Shown here: positions 8,974 to 17,481 of the stretch, piece after piece
How the letters are laid out: each line of letters opens with the position of its first letter
Numbering within the stretch: position 1 is the stretch's first letter
Assembly: GCA_944363565.1 (NCBI GenBank)
Contig: CALVUI010000002.1
Coordinates: 124,001-188,000, forward strand
Length of the DNA stretch: 64,000 nt
Reading direction: 5' to 3'
Source of the DNA: an uncultured Bacilli bacterium
GTDB taxonomy: Bacteria; Bacillota_I; Bacilli_A; RFN20; CAG-826
Program-made: the position numbers and the translations under genes
Notes under the pieces: generated by a model
Databases searched by the model: none
What the model saw: the letters and a program-made list of their open reading frames with translations, nothing else
Told to the model about the DNA's origin: nothing

Positions 8974-9462
8974 GTGAAGAAACTCCTACTGATCTGTGGG
9001 CCGGCCGGGATCGGAAAATCAACCTTCGCCCGCAAATACGTCGAAGAGCATCCCCTCGAAAACTGCCTCATCATCGCTGCCGACGAAGTGCGGAAGGAGA
9101 TGTGCGGCTCCTACAAGGATTTTCCGCCGGGGAAAAACATGATGCCGATCTACGACAAGATGATCGAACTGGCCAAGAAGGCCTATGAGGAATCCCCTTC
9201 CTTGACCCTCATCTTTGATACGACGATGCTCTATGACGAGAGGCGTCTATATTTCATCGACAACCTCCCCCACTTCGACGAGATCGATCTCTATTTGCTG
9301 AAGATGCACGACTACTCGGGCTGTCTGACCAGGAACAAGCAAAGGATCGAGGAAAAGCAGGTCCCGGATGAAGTCATCGAATCGATGGCCCAAAACTACG
9401 AGGACCCCGGTGAGGAAGTCCACGACAAAGTCACCCGCATCATCACCCTTTATCGGGATTAA
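8974..9462 (+). CDS. AAA_33-type P-loop kinase, paralog B
   Basis: 162 residues beginning (V/M)KKLLLICGPAGIGKST, with Walker A at residues 9-17. IIAADEVRKEM parallels VSSDEVRKRI in the kinase at 4377, and LIFDTTML parallels its VIADATNL. A lid region with EEKQVPDEVIE follows. The GTG start at 8974 makes the N-terminus match the paralog exactly in register and has a leaderless -10. Likely a small-molecule or RNA-end kinase; substrate unknown. It is convergent with the GtrA gene, with a four-base overlap of 3' ends. Confidence 0.85.
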   Translation: MKKLLLICGPAGIGKSTFARKYVEEHPLENCLIIAADEVRKEMCGSYKDFPPGKNMMPIYDKMIELAKKAYEESPSLTLIFDTTMLYDERRLYFIDNLPHFDEIDLYLLKMHDYSGCLTRNKQRIEEKQVPDEVIESMAQNYEDPGEEVHDKVTRIITLYRD

Positions 9463-10166
9463 ATGTTTTCTTTGGGCTTACGGAAGATGAAGAGCTTCCG
9501 GCTCACGTAGTTGTAGACCATCGTGACCGCGGTTTTGATCACGAAGACGACGAGGAAGGCGAGAATCGTCATGTACTCCCCGCTTTGGAGGATACTGAGG
9601 GCCCCGGTCGTCAGGTTCCCAAGATCGATCCCGAAGGAAACGTCGACGACGTAATTGCCAAGGAGCTGAAGGCCGATACCTAAGCCAAGGCCGATGGCCG
9701 AGAGCAAAGTAAAGACCGTCAGGGCCTTGAACGAGCGCTTGGTCTTTTTCCTATCGACGTTTTGGAAAACCCAAATAAAGGAAAGGAAGTAGTTGGCCAG
9801 ATTCGAAACCAGGAAGCCAACCGCGACGGCGATGGCCCAGATGATGTAGGAACCGGTCTCCGCCATATCGACCAGGGGGGTGTAACCAAGGACGTAGACG
9901 ACCACCAGCTCCACCACCAAATCGATGAGGGTGGCCACGACCCCGACTACCACGAAACGCAGCAATTCCCCCCAGATGTTTTTGTTCTTCGGCTTGGTTT
10001 CTGCGGGGATATCGTCCTTGACGGTTTCCTTTACGTCTTCGACGGGCTTCTCTTTTAAAGCCTTGGAAGGCCGCAAAATGACGACGGCCTTGTCCTTGGC
10101 TTTGACGGGCCTACCCTCTTCCGCTTCCTTCTTGGCGGCTTCTTTTTTGATCTGGCTCAATTTCAT
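9459..10166 (-). CDS. GtrA family membrane protein with charged N-terminal extension
   Basis: 235 residues. Residues 1-80 are a lysine/glutamate-rich cytoplasmic segment. The rest is a four-helix GtrA-like domain starting LLRFVVVGVVATLIDLVVE. It contains the family features NYFLSFIWVFQN between helices two and three and YNYVSRKLFIF at the C-terminus. GtrA proteins move or present polyprenyl-linked sugars for cell-surface glycosylation. A partner glycosyltransferase is not adjacent, though glycan genes lie at 43-52 kb. The start ATG 10166 is supported by TGG-TATATT seven bases upstream. Confidence 0.85.
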   Translation of the reverse strand: MKLSQIKKEAAKKEAEEGRPVKAKDKAVVILRPSKALKEKPVEDVKETVKDDIPAETKPKNKNIWGELLRFVVVGVVATLIDLVVELVVVYVLGYTPLVDMAETGSYIIWAIAVAVGFLVSNLANYFLSFIWVFQNVDRKKTKRSFKALTVFTLLSAIGLGLGIGLQLLGNYVVDVSFGIDLGNLTTGALSILQSGEYMTILAFLVVFVIKTAVTMVYNYVSRKLFIFRKPKENI

Positions 10167-10173
10167 AGGGGGA

Positions 10174-10179
10174 AATATA
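10174..10179 (-). promoter_or_regulatory. Extended -10 of the GtrA gene, leaderless spacing
   Basis: Minus strand TGG-TATATT ends seven bases before the ATG at 10166, and no Shine-Dalgarno site is present. Confidence 0.55.
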
Positions 10180-10201
10180 CCAACTTGAAGACAAATGTCA
10201 C

Positions 10202-12292
10202 CTAAAGGGTGTCGATTTCCTGTAGATACAGGGCCGCACTGGCGTCGCTTGGCATCCGCCAATCACCGCGCGGGGAAATGGCGACGGTCCCGACCTTGGC
10301 CCCATCGGGGAGGCAACTCCGTTTGAACTGGTTGGCGAAGAAGCGCCGGAAGAATTCCCTTAACCATTTCTTGATGAAGGGCGGTTCATAGATTCCCTTA
10401 AAGGTTAGGCAGGCCAGCTTGTAGAGCTTCCGCGGACGATAGAGATAACGGAGATAATGGTAGATGAAGAAGTCGTGGAGTTCGTAGGGCCCGATCTTGT
10501 CCTCCGTCTTCTGGGCGATGTTCCCTTCCTTGTCCGGTGGGAGGAGTTCCGGGGAAATGGGGGTCTCGGCGATGTCACTGAGGGCGGTGGCCGCTTCCGG
10601 ATGCATGAGGGCATAGCCCATCACCAGATACCTGACCAAGGTCTTGGGGATCGAGGCGTTGACCCCATAGGAGGACATGTGGTCACCGTTGTAGGTGGTC
10701 CAACCCAGGCAAAGTTCCGATAGATCACCGGTCCCGATCATGAGGGCGCCCCGCGAATTGGCGATATCCAAGAGGACCTGGGTCCTCTCCCTAGCCTGGG
10801 CATTTTCGTAGGCGATGTCCCCAAGGTCCTGGTCATGTCCGATATCCTTGAGGTGGAGGGAGACCGACTCCTTGATGTTGATCTCCTCGAAGGACACTCC
10901 GAGGGAAGAGGCCAAGAGTTCGGCGTTGTCATGGGTCCGTTTGCTGGTCCCAAAGCACGGCATCGTGATCGCGGAGATGTCAGAAAGGGGGAAGCCTTCC
11001 AATTTGAAGGCCTCGACCGCGACCAAGAGGGCCAAGGTTGAATCGAGGCCTCCGCTGAGGCCGACCACGGCCCTATGGGAATGGACTGCCCTGAGTCTTT
11101 GGGCCAATCCTTCGGCTTGCATCCTCAGGATGGTCCTAACCCGTTCCAAATCGATCTTCCCCTCCGGGACGAAGGGGTTCCTTTGGTATCTCCTTAATAG
11201 ATGATCAGGCTCCTTGATGGGCAAGGGGAAATAGACCTGGTCATAGGTCGAAGAATCTTTCCAAACCGAAGTCAGACGCCTTCTTTCGGCAAGCAAAAGC
11301 TCGAGATCGATGTCCGCGGTCGCTTTTTCCATTTCGAAGACCGGGGTGGAAGAGAGTTTCTTCCCGTTTTCGTAAATGAGACAATGGCCACCGTAGACGG
11401 TGTCGGTCGAGGACTCCCCTCGTCCGGCCGAAGAGTAGGCGTAGGCCGCTAGGAGGCGGGCCGAGGTACTTCCCACCAGTTCCTCCCGGTAGGCGGCCTT
11501 CCCGACCGTTTCGTTGCTGGCCGAGAGATTGAGGATCAAGGTGGCACCTTCCTGGGCCAACTTGGTGGAGGGCGGATCATTGACCCAGAGGTCCTCGCAG
11601 ATTTCGATCCCGATCTTGAGGGAGGGATAATTGGCGTCCACGAGGATGGTCTTGTTGCCAAAAGGCACGAGGTCTTCCGCGAACCTTAGGTTCACGTTAC
11701 TTTCGGGAGCCACCGCGAAATAACGGCCCTCGTAGAATTCCTTGTAACTGGGCATGTTGGCCTTAGGAACAAGGGCCAAGAGGTGGCCGCCCTTGACCGC
11801 GGCCGCAACGTTATATAGACGTCCCCCAAAGAGGAAAGGCAGGCCGATAACCGTCAATAATGATTCATAATCCTTGGATTTTGCGATGATTTTCCGCAAA
11901 TGATCCTCCGCGGAAGATAGCAACGTCTGGTCATAGAAAAGGTCGCCGCAGGTATAGGCGGTCAGACAAAGTTCGGGCAGGACCAAGACATGGACTTCGT
12001 CCTTATGGGCCTCCTCCATCGCTTCGAGGATCTTCTCATAGTTATGCTTCACATCCCCGACCTTGATCTCGATGGGGGCCGCCCTGACCCTTACGAAGCC
12101 CAAGGGGTCGCTTGGTTCCCCAACCCTGTCCCCGTAGATATGAGCCTTTGAATCGGCACTTGTGTCTTTATCTGGAAGGCTGATTACCATGGCTTCTTCC
12201 CCGTTTTTGGTAATGATCAGGGGCTCGCCGTCTTCGATGAGACGGGAGATTTCCTTGGGATCCCTGAGTAAGGTAATGGGTTTGATTTTCAT
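10202..12292 (-). CDS. nadE: Glutamine-dependent NAD+ synthetase with N-terminal Phd/YefM-like domain
   Basis: Converts nicotinate adenine dinucleotide to NAD+ using glutamine. 696 residues. The nitrilase-type glutaminase domain starts near residue 64 (GFVRVRAAP), with the triad Glu107 (LPELCLTAY), Lys177 (VPKANMPSY) and Cys232 (GIEICEDLW). The synthetase domain has the PP-loop GLSGGLDST at 411-419. Unusually, residues 1-45 (KPITLLRDPKEISRLIEDG, then LIITKNGEEAMVI) look like a Phd/YefM antitoxin DNA-binding domain, absent from normal NadE. An 18-base inverted repeat covers the promoter, so autoregulation is possible. No toxin gene is next to it. Confidence 0.94.
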   Translation of the reverse strand: MKIKPITLLRDPKEISRLIEDGEPLIITKNGEEAMVISLPDKDTSADSKAHIYGDRVGEPSDPLGFVRVRAAPIEIKVGDVKHNYEKILEAMEEAHKDEVHVLVLPELCLTAYTCGDLFYDQTLLSSAEDHLRKIIAKSKDYESLLTVIGLPFLFGGRLYNVAAAVKGGHLLALVPKANMPSYKEFYEGRYFAVAPESNVNLRFAEDLVPFGNKTILVDANYPSLKIGIEICEDLWVNDPPSTKLAQEGATLILNLSASNETVGKAAYREELVGSTSARLLAAYAYSSAGRGESSTDTVYGGHCLIYENGKKLSSTPVFEMEKATADIDLELLLAERRRLTSVWKDSSTYDQVYFPLPIKEPDHLLRRYQRNPFVPEGKIDLERVRTILRMQAEGLAQRLRAVHSHRAVVGLSGGLDSTLALLVAVEAFKLEGFPLSDISAITMPCFGTSKRTHDNAELLASSLGVSFEEINIKESVSLHLKDIGHDQDLGDIAYENAQARERTQVLLDIANSRGALMIGTGDLSELCLGWTTYNGDHMSSYGVNASIPKTLVRYLVMGYALMHPEAATALSDIAETPISPELLPPDKEGNIAQKTEDKIGPYELHDFFIYHYLRYLYRPRKLYKLACLTFKGIYEPPFIKKWLREFFRRFFANQFKRSCLPDGAKVGTVAISPRGDWRMPSDASAALYLQEIDTL

Positions 12293-12293
12293 A

Positions 12294-12311
12294 ATGACAA
12301 TATAATGTCAT
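12294..12311. promoter_or_regulatory. Inverted repeat over the nadE -10 region (candidate operator)
   Basis: ATGACA (12294-12299) and TGTCAT (12306-12311) form a perfect six-base dyad with a six-base spacer. It overlaps the nadE -10 TATATT (12299-12304, minus) and also contains TATAAT on the plus strand (12301-12306). A protein bound here would block nadE. The Phd-like domain at the NadE N-terminus is a natural candidate, which is inference. Confidence 0.5.
12299..12304 (-). promoter_or_regulatory. -10 of nadE, leaderless spacing
   Basis: Minus strand TATATT ends six bases before the nadE ATG at 12292. It lies inside the inverted repeat. Confidence 0.5.
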
Positions 12312-12355
12312 AAGTCTGCCTAATCTTCCACCTTAACGGTGCCTATCCTTTTGTG

Positions 12356-12361
12356 GATAAT
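12356..12361 (+). promoter_or_regulatory. -10-like hexamer of the RimK-like gene, leaderless spacing
   Basis: GATAAT ends six bases before GTG 12368, favouring that codon over the in-frame GTG at 12353. Confidence 0.45.
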
Positions 12362-12367
12362 AGGCCC

Positions 12368-13249
12368 GTGAATTTTCAGGGTCTTTGCATCATCAACGCT
12401 TTCTCCCCTTCTCCCTCCATCCCTCATTTCTATGAAAGGATGAAGGAGGAACTGGGGCAACTTTCCATTTCCCTTGAGCTCAAGACCAGCGACGAGGTGA
12501 TGGCCCTCATCAACCATGATGGGTCTTTGGAGACCCGTCTTCCCAAATACGATTTCGTTCTTTATCTCGACAAGGACCTCTATCTTTCGACGATGCTCGA
12601 AAGAGCCTGTTACCGCTTGTTCAATAGGGCGGGCGCCATCGCTTTATGCGACGACAAGATGCTGACCCACATCACCTTAAGCGGCCATGGCATCAAGATG
12701 CCGAGGACCGTTTCCGCTCCCCTCAATTACACCGGGATCTCCACCGCCTCCTTCCTCGACAACTTAGAAAGGGAAATCGACTACCCGATGGTGGCCAAAA
12801 GCAACTTCGGGAGCCTTGGCAAGCAAGTCCACCTTTTGAAAAACCGGGAGGAACTCGAAGACTTCGAAAGGCGGATGGTCTTATCCCCGCGCCTCTACCA
12901 GGAATTCATCAAGGAGAGCTTCGGGTTCGATTATCGGATCATCGTGATTGGCGGGAAAGTTGTCGCGGCCATGGAAAGACTCAACCGAACCGGCGACTTC
13001 CGTAGCAACATCGCGATGGGTGGTAAGGGCAAGAAGGTCACCCTGACCAAAGAACAAAAAGAAACCGCCGTCAAGGCGGCGGGGATCCTCGGCTTGGACT
13101 ATGCCGGGATCGATCTTTTGATGGGCAAGGATGGGGAAACCATCCTCTGCGAGGTCAATTCCAATGCCTTCCTAAGCGAAATCGAACGGGTCTCGGAAGT
13201 AAACGTGGCCAGGGCCTACGCCCTCCACATCGCTACTTCTTTAGCCTAA
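12368..13249 (+). CDS. RimK-like ATP-grasp ligase
   Basis: 293 residues of the RimK/LysX ATP-grasp type, which joins amino acids to carboxylates or peptides through an acyl-phosphate. The N-terminal pre-ATP-grasp domain starts (M)NFQGLCIINAF. ATP-grasp features are YPMVAKSNFGSLGKQVHLL (ATP lysine), YQEFIKESFGFDYRIIVIGG, and a C-terminal GLDYAGIDLLMGKDG then LCEVNSNAFL, the Mg-binding E-x-N. The substrate is unknown; ribosomal S6 or a cofactor tail are family precedents. It is divergent from nadE, and its 3' end overlaps the Nudix gene by 17 bases. Confidence 0.87.
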   Translation: MNFQGLCIINAFSPSPSIPHFYERMKEELGQLSISLELKTSDEVMALINHDGSLETRLPKYDFVLYLDKDLYLSTMLERACYRLFNRAGAIALCDDKMLTHITLSGHGIKMPRTVSAPLNYTGISTASFLDNLEREIDYPMVAKSNFGSLGKQVHLLKNREELEDFERRMVLSPRLYQEFIKESFGFDYRIIVIGGKVVAAMERLNRTGDFRSNIAMGGKGKKVTLTKEQKETAVKAAGILGLDYAGIDLLMGKDGETILCEVNSNAFLSEIERVSEVNVARAYALHIATSLA

Positions 13250-14057
13250 ATAGGAAGCGATGGGCTGCTTCTAGGACCGTCCGGTCGCTATTGTGGGACA
13301 AACACCGATAGGCGTCCTTTGGCACTAGCCAATAGGCATCGGCCACTTCTTCCTTTTGGGTAGTCAAAGGACTCTTGTCCTTGACCTTCCCCAAATAGAA
13401 ATGGACGTCCTTCCTGATTCCTTCGTAAGGGCTATAACGGATGATCTTCTCAAAGCCAGGGATCACTTCAAATTCTAGATTGAGTTCTTCTTTGACCTCC
13501 CGCCTGGCCGTGTCGAATAAATCCTTGTCTTCATTTTCGACGTGGCCCTTGGGCAAGGAATAATGGCCTAGGGCCATGTGCTCGATGAGATAACGGCCCT
13601 CCTCGTCGACGAGGACGGCCCCGGCTGAGGTCTCGGGACGGCCAAGGTAATTGGCAAGGGTACGGAATTCATCGTCTTCGATCCCAATGTTTTCCAAATA
13701 CTCCTCGAGGGAGCCATGGTGCTTCAGGATGTCGTCCTCATAGGCCTTGATCTCTTCTTCCTTTAACCCTAGGCGTTCGGCGATATCCTTGATGTCGCAT
13801 CCTTGAAGAAGCAAGAGGAAGGAAAGAAGGCCTTTGGCTTCTTTTTCTCCCTCAATCAAACAGGGGGCTTTTGCCTCAAGTAGAAGCATCAAAGCCTTCC
13901 TTATCCCCGCAAAATCGCCAAATAATTCTAGAAAGTCGTTATTGTTGGAAAATGAAACCTCTTGGCCGGCAATAGAAAAAGGGGACCGTTCTTCGTATTG
14001 AAGAAGGCCGGCTTCCGTTTGACCGTACCGGCACTTCAGACCCCCGAGATCAATCAC
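13233..14057 (-). CDS. Nudix hydrolase with N-terminal helix-turn-helix-like region
   Basis: 274 residues in two parts. Residues 1-140 are not recognised, but [25 protein letters not shown] (written across residues 82-106) looks like a sigma-region-4-type helix-turn-helix. Residues 141-274 are a Nudix domain like diadenosine-tetraphosphate hydrolases, with [13 protein letters not shown] then ARREVKEEL. The Nudix box has one extra residue and Asp at its first Glu position. The GTG at 14057 overlaps the mscL stop by eight bases, so it is translated with mscL. It may be a regulator sensing a nucleotide (inference) or simply a hydrolase. Confidence 0.85.
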   Translation of the reverse strand: MIDLGGLKCRYGQTEAGLLQYEERSPFSIAGQEVSFSNNNDFLELFGDFAGIRKALMLLLEAKAPCLIEGEKEAKGLLSFLLLLQGCDIKDIAERLGLKEEEIKAYEDDILKHHGSLEEYLENIGIEDDEFRTLANYLGRPETSAGAVLVDEEGRYLIEHMALGHYSLPKGHVENEDKDLFDTARREVKEELNLEFEVIPGFEKIIRYSPYEGIRKDVHFYLGKVKDKSPLTTQKEEVADAYWLVPKDAYRCLSHNSDRTVLEAAHRFLFRLKK

Positions 14058-14742
14058 TTCTTTTCCCTTTGGAGTTGTTCTTGCGCAGTTCGTCGCGGAT
14101 TTGGATCAACAAATCGGTTTCGCTGAGAACCGGGGCGTTGGGCTTGGGTTCCTCGGGCCGCTCTTCAGGATGCCTCTGGTAGTAGGCTTCGATTTGGGCC
14201 TTCTTGACCATTTCGGTCTTATCACGGACAAGGTTGATGACCTTGACGATGAGGAAGAGGACGACGGCGATGAGGAGGAAGGTGATGACGGCGTTGAGGA
14301 AGGCGCCCCAGTCGATGAGGTTGGCCCCATTGTAGTAATAGGTGCCACCGTGGTTGGTGTAGTTGGAGAGAAGAGCGTTTTGGAAGTCCATGAAGTTGGA
14401 ACTATCGGCGGTGATTTCGCTGCCACGGCTGGCGGCGAAAGCGATGGTGGCTTCTTCTAGACCGGAAGCGGCAAAGCTTTGGCCAATGCCATCGACCCCG
14501 GCTTGGGCCGAATTGGCGGCCGGGAGGCAAGTCACGAGGCCGCTGAGGCCACCGGGGATGCCCCAGGTGCAGATGCTGAGGAAGATGTTGGTCACGGAAG
14601 TGACGATGGTGGAGAAGGCACCGCCGATGATGACACCGACGGCCAGGTCGACGACGTTCCCGCGGCTGATGAATTTCTTGAATTCGTTGATGACGCCCTT
14701 GCCTTGTTCGCGGCGGTGACGCCTTTTTTCTTCTTTTGTCAT
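14050..14742 (-). CDS. mscL: Large-conductance mechanosensitive channel MscL with enlarged loop
   Basis: Releases solutes during hypo-osmotic shock. The N-terminus [23 protein letters not shown] is the signature of MscL, giving helix S1 and TM1. TM2 is [23 protein letters not shown], followed by a charged C-terminal helix. At 230 residues it is much longer than the usual 130-150. The extra length is an extracellular loop of roughly residues 60-155 rich in Ser, Gly, Ala and Asn, unlike standard MscL. The ATG has AAAGGA six bases upstream. A minus-strand TATAGT at 14783-14788 could be its -10, giving a leader of about 35 bases. Confidence 0.92.
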   Translation of the reverse strand: MTKEEKRRHRREQGKGVINEFKKFISRGNVVDLAVGVIIGGAFSTIVTSVTNIFLSICTWGIPGGLSGLVTCLPAANSAQAGVDGIGQSFAASGLEEATIAFAASRGSEITADSSNFMDFQNALLSNYTNHGGTYYYNGANLIDWGAFLNAVITFLLIAVVLFLIVKVINLVRDKTEMVKKAQIEAYYQRHPEERPEEPKPNAPVLSETDLLIQIRDELRKNNSKGKRSD

Positions 14743-15090
14743 TTTGATTCCTTTCCCTAGGGGAGATTACTTGGCCCCGGCCACTATACACGCCCGGCAA
14801 AAAAGTGGATAGTGAAATGGCAAGGGATAAGCATTGAAATTCCCTATACAGTGTCCAAGGGTCGATATTTTAATGTTCGGTATCGTACGAGTAGACGGAT
14901 TTTCCGCATCGGGCATAACCTTTTTCTACTAGTCAATGAATGTAAAGGTATTTGTTATGAAAAAAGCGTTGCAATTCCTTTTGAAAATAATTTTCGGTGC
15001 CATAAGATAAGCGGGCACGGAAGGTTATATTTCCACCGTAAGAGGCATTTGCGGTTTTTATGGCCCCCGTCATACAAGGAGTCATCATCT
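14743..15090. other. Intergenic region between mscL and nrdD
   Basis: 348 bases separating divergent genes. It is more AT-rich than the surroundings. It holds the mscL leader and TATAGT, and a plausible nrdD promoter (TTGAAA at 14981-14986, 16-base spacer, TAAGAT at 15003-15008). I see no structured RNA I can name. Two TATACA-containing stretches near 14785 and 14842 vaguely recall NrdR boxes but are not spaced like a NrdR pair. Confidence 0.6.
14981..15008 (+). promoter_or_regulatory. Possible nrdD promoter
   Basis: TTGAAA, a 16-base spacer and TAAGAT. The leader to the nrdD ATG would be about 75 bases. Confidence 0.35.
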
Positions 15091-17481
15091 ATGGTACAAA
15101 TCAAGAAAAGAGATGGATCTGTCGTCGCCTTCGACATCAAGAAGATCGAAGCGGCCATGAAGAAGGCCTTCATCGCCGAACACAAGGAAATCAACGACGA
15201 CATCATCGAACTTTTGGCCCTCAGGGTCGTCGCCAAAACCAATAGCAAGGTCAAAGACGGCCTCCTCGAAGTCGAGGACATCCAGGACGGAGTCGAATTC
15301 GTCTTGGTCGAAAGCGGTTATAGCGACGTTGCCAAGTCCTACATGGACTACCGCAAGAAGCACCAGACCCTCAGGGAAATCAAGGCCACCAACCTCGACT
15401 ACAAGTCGGTGGTCGACAACTACCTGAAGATCAATGACTGGCGGGTCAAGGAAAACTCGACCGTCACCTATTCGGTCGGCGGCCTCATCCTTTCCAACTC
15501 CGGTGCCGTCACCGCCAACTATTGGCTGAGCGAGATCTACGACAAGGAAATCGCCGACGCCCACCGCAACGCCGACATGCACATCCATGACCTCTCGATG
15601 CTGACCGGTTACTGCGCCGGCTGGTCTTTGAAGCAGCTCATCCGCGATGGCCTCGGCGGCGTCCCGGGCAAGATCACCTCTTCCCCGGCCAAACACCTCA
15701 TGACCCTCTGCAACCAGATGGTCAACTTCCTCGGCATCATGCAGAACGAATGGGCCGGGGCCCAGGCCTTCTCGTCCTTCGATACGTATCTGGCTCCTTT
15801 CGTGAAGGCCGACAACCTCTCCTACCGTGACGTCAAGCAAGCCATCCAAAGCTTCATCTATGGGGTCAACACCCCGAGCCGTTGGGGGACCCAGGCGCCC
15901 TTTACCAACGTCACCCTCGACTGGACCGTGCCCAATGACATGGCCAACCTCAATTGCATCGTCGGCGGGAAGGAAATGGACTTCAAGTACCGCGACTGCG
16001 TCAAAGAAATGGCGATGGTCAACAAGGCCTTCATCGAAGTCATGATCGAAGGGGACGCCAACGGACGCGGCTTCCAATACCCGATCCCGACCTACTCCAT
16101 CACCAAGGACTTCGACTGGTCGGATACCGAGAACAACCGCCTCCTCTTCACCATGACCGCCAAGTACGGGACTCCTTATTTCTCCAACTACATCAATAGC
16201 GACATGGAACCCAGCGACGTCCGTTCGATGTGCTGCCGTCTCCGCCTCGACCTCAGGGAACTCCGCAAGAAATCCGGCGGTTACTTCGGGTCCGGCGAAT
16301 CGACCGGCTCGATCGGGGTCGTGACCCTAAATATCCCGCGTATCGCTTATCTGGCCACCGACAAGGAAGACTTCTACAAGCGCCTCGACCACCTGATGGA
16401 CGTCGCGGCCAGGAGCCTCGACATCAAGCGCAAGGCCGTCACTTCCTTCCTCGAAGCCGGGCTTTATCCCTACACCAAGCATTACCTCGGCACCTTCAAC
16501 AACCACTTCTCGACCATCGGTTTGGTCGGCATGAACGAAGCCTGCCTCAATGCCCGTTGGATCAAGGCCGACCTCTCCCACAAGGAAGCCCAGGACTTCA
16601 CCGTCGAGGTCCTCAACCACATGCGCAACCGTTTGAGCGACTACCAGGAACGCTTCGGTGACCTCTATAACCTCGAAGCCACCCCGGCCGAATCGACCGC
16701 CTATCGTCTGGCCAAGCATGACAAGGAACGCTACCCCGGCATCATCACCGCCGGCGGACCCGGTGCCACCCCCTATTACACCAACTCCAGCCACCTCCCG
16801 GTCGGCTACACCGAGGACATCTTCCAGGCCCTCGACATCGAAGACCGCTTCCAGACCCTCTACACCTCCGGGACCGTCTTCCACGCCTTCCTTGGACAGC
16901 GTCTACCCTCTTGGCAGTCCTGCATGTCTTTGGTCAGGAAGATCGCCGAGAACTACAAGCTCCCCTACTATACGATGTCCCCGACCTACTCGGTCTGCGA
17001 AGACCACGGTTACATCTCCGGGGAAGTCTACAGCTGCCCGCACTGCCATAAGGAAACCGAGGTCTACAGCCGCATCACCGGCTACTACCGTCCGGTCAAG
17101 AACTGGAACGACGGCAAGCGTCAGGAATTCGCCGACCGCAAGACCTACGCCATCAACGATGCCGAGGCTCCCAAGATCGAAGAGGGCGATGCCTGCAACC
17201 TCAAGACCGACGTCAAAAAGCATGAGCGGCCCTGCCTCACGGAACCCCTCCTCTTCACCTCGCCCACTTGCCCCAACTGCAAGATGGCCAAGATGATGCT
17301 CGACAAGGAAGGCTTTGCCTACCGCAACGTCGACGCCATGGAAAACAAGGAGCTGGCCAACGCCTTCGGCATCATGAAGGCCCCGACCCTCGTGGTTCCC
17401 AACGGCGAAAGCTTCGACATCTACGAAAACGCCTCCCTCATCAAAGGTTACATCGAGACCCACAAAGGACATGCTGCCTAA
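15091..17481 (+). CDS. nrdD: Anaerobic (class III) ribonucleoside-triphosphate reductase with fused thioredoxin-fold domain
   Basis: Reduces NTPs to dNTPs by a glycyl-radical mechanism. 796 residues. An N-terminal ATP-cone (KKRDGSVVAFDIKKIEAAMKK) precedes the catalytic barrel, with TGSIGVVTLNIPRI. The C-terminal zinc site has Cys636, His639, Cys649 and Cys652. The glycyl radical is at Gly675 (NWNDGKRQEF). Residues 712-796 add a glutaredoxin/thioredoxin-like domain with TSPTCPNCKMAK (Cys727, Cys730). The fusion and the adjacent trxB suggest thiol rather than formate as reductant. The ATG at 15091 has AAGGAG upstream; an open frame runs 93 codons further 5' but looks non-coding. Confidence 0.95.
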   Translation: MVQIKKRDGSVVAFDIKKIEAAMKKAFIAEHKEINDDIIELLALRVVAKTNSKVKDGLLEVEDIQDGVEFVLVESGYSDVAKSYMDYRKKHQTLREIKATNLDYKSVVDNYLKINDWRVKENSTVTYSVGGLILSNSGAVTANYWLSEIYDKEIADAHRNADMHIHDLSMLTGYCAGWSLKQLIRDGLGGVPGKITSSPAKHLMTLCNQMVNFLGIMQNEWAGAQAFSSFDTYLAPFVKADNLSYRDVKQAIQSFIYGVNTPSRWGTQAPFTNVTLDWTVPNDMANLNCIVGGKEMDFKYRDCVKEMAMVNKAFIEVMIEGDANGRGFQYPIPTYSITKDFDWSDTENNRLLFTMTAKYGTPYFSNYINSDMEPSDVRSMCCRLRLDLRELRKKSGGYFGSGESTGSIGVVTLNIPRIAYLATDKEDFYKRLDHLMDVAARSLDIKRKAVTSFLEAGLYPYTKHYLGTFNNHFSTIGLVGMNEACLNARWIKADLSHKEAQDFTVEVLNHMRNRLSDYQERFGDLYNLEATPAESTAYRLAKHDKERYPGIITAGGPGATPYYTNSSHLPVGYTEDIFQALDIEDRFQTLYTSGTVFHAFLGQRLPSWQSCMSLVRKIAENYKLPYYTMSPTYSVCEDHGYISGEVYSCPHCHKETEVYSRITGYYRPVKNWNDGKRQEFADRKTYAINDAEAPKIEEGDACNLKTDVKKHERPCLTEPLLFTSPTCPNCKMAKMMLDKEGFAYRNVDAMENKELANAFGIMKAPTLVVPNGESFDIYENASLIKGYIETHKGHAA

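Noticed and set aside
10202-13249. A toxin-antitoxin pair around the Phd-like domain
   Set aside because: No Doc, RelE, YoeB or other toxin-like small gene is adjacent. The Phd-like part is in frame with NadE.
14775-14860. NrdR boxes before nrdD
   Set aside because: TATACA-containing stretches exist but lack the full ACACTATATATAGTGT-like symmetry and the expected spacing of about three helical turns.
14812-15090. 93 extra codons in frame upstream of nrdD
   Set aside because: Composition is AT-rich and unlike NrdD family N-termini. AAGGAG and ATG 15091 directly precede the ATP-cone.
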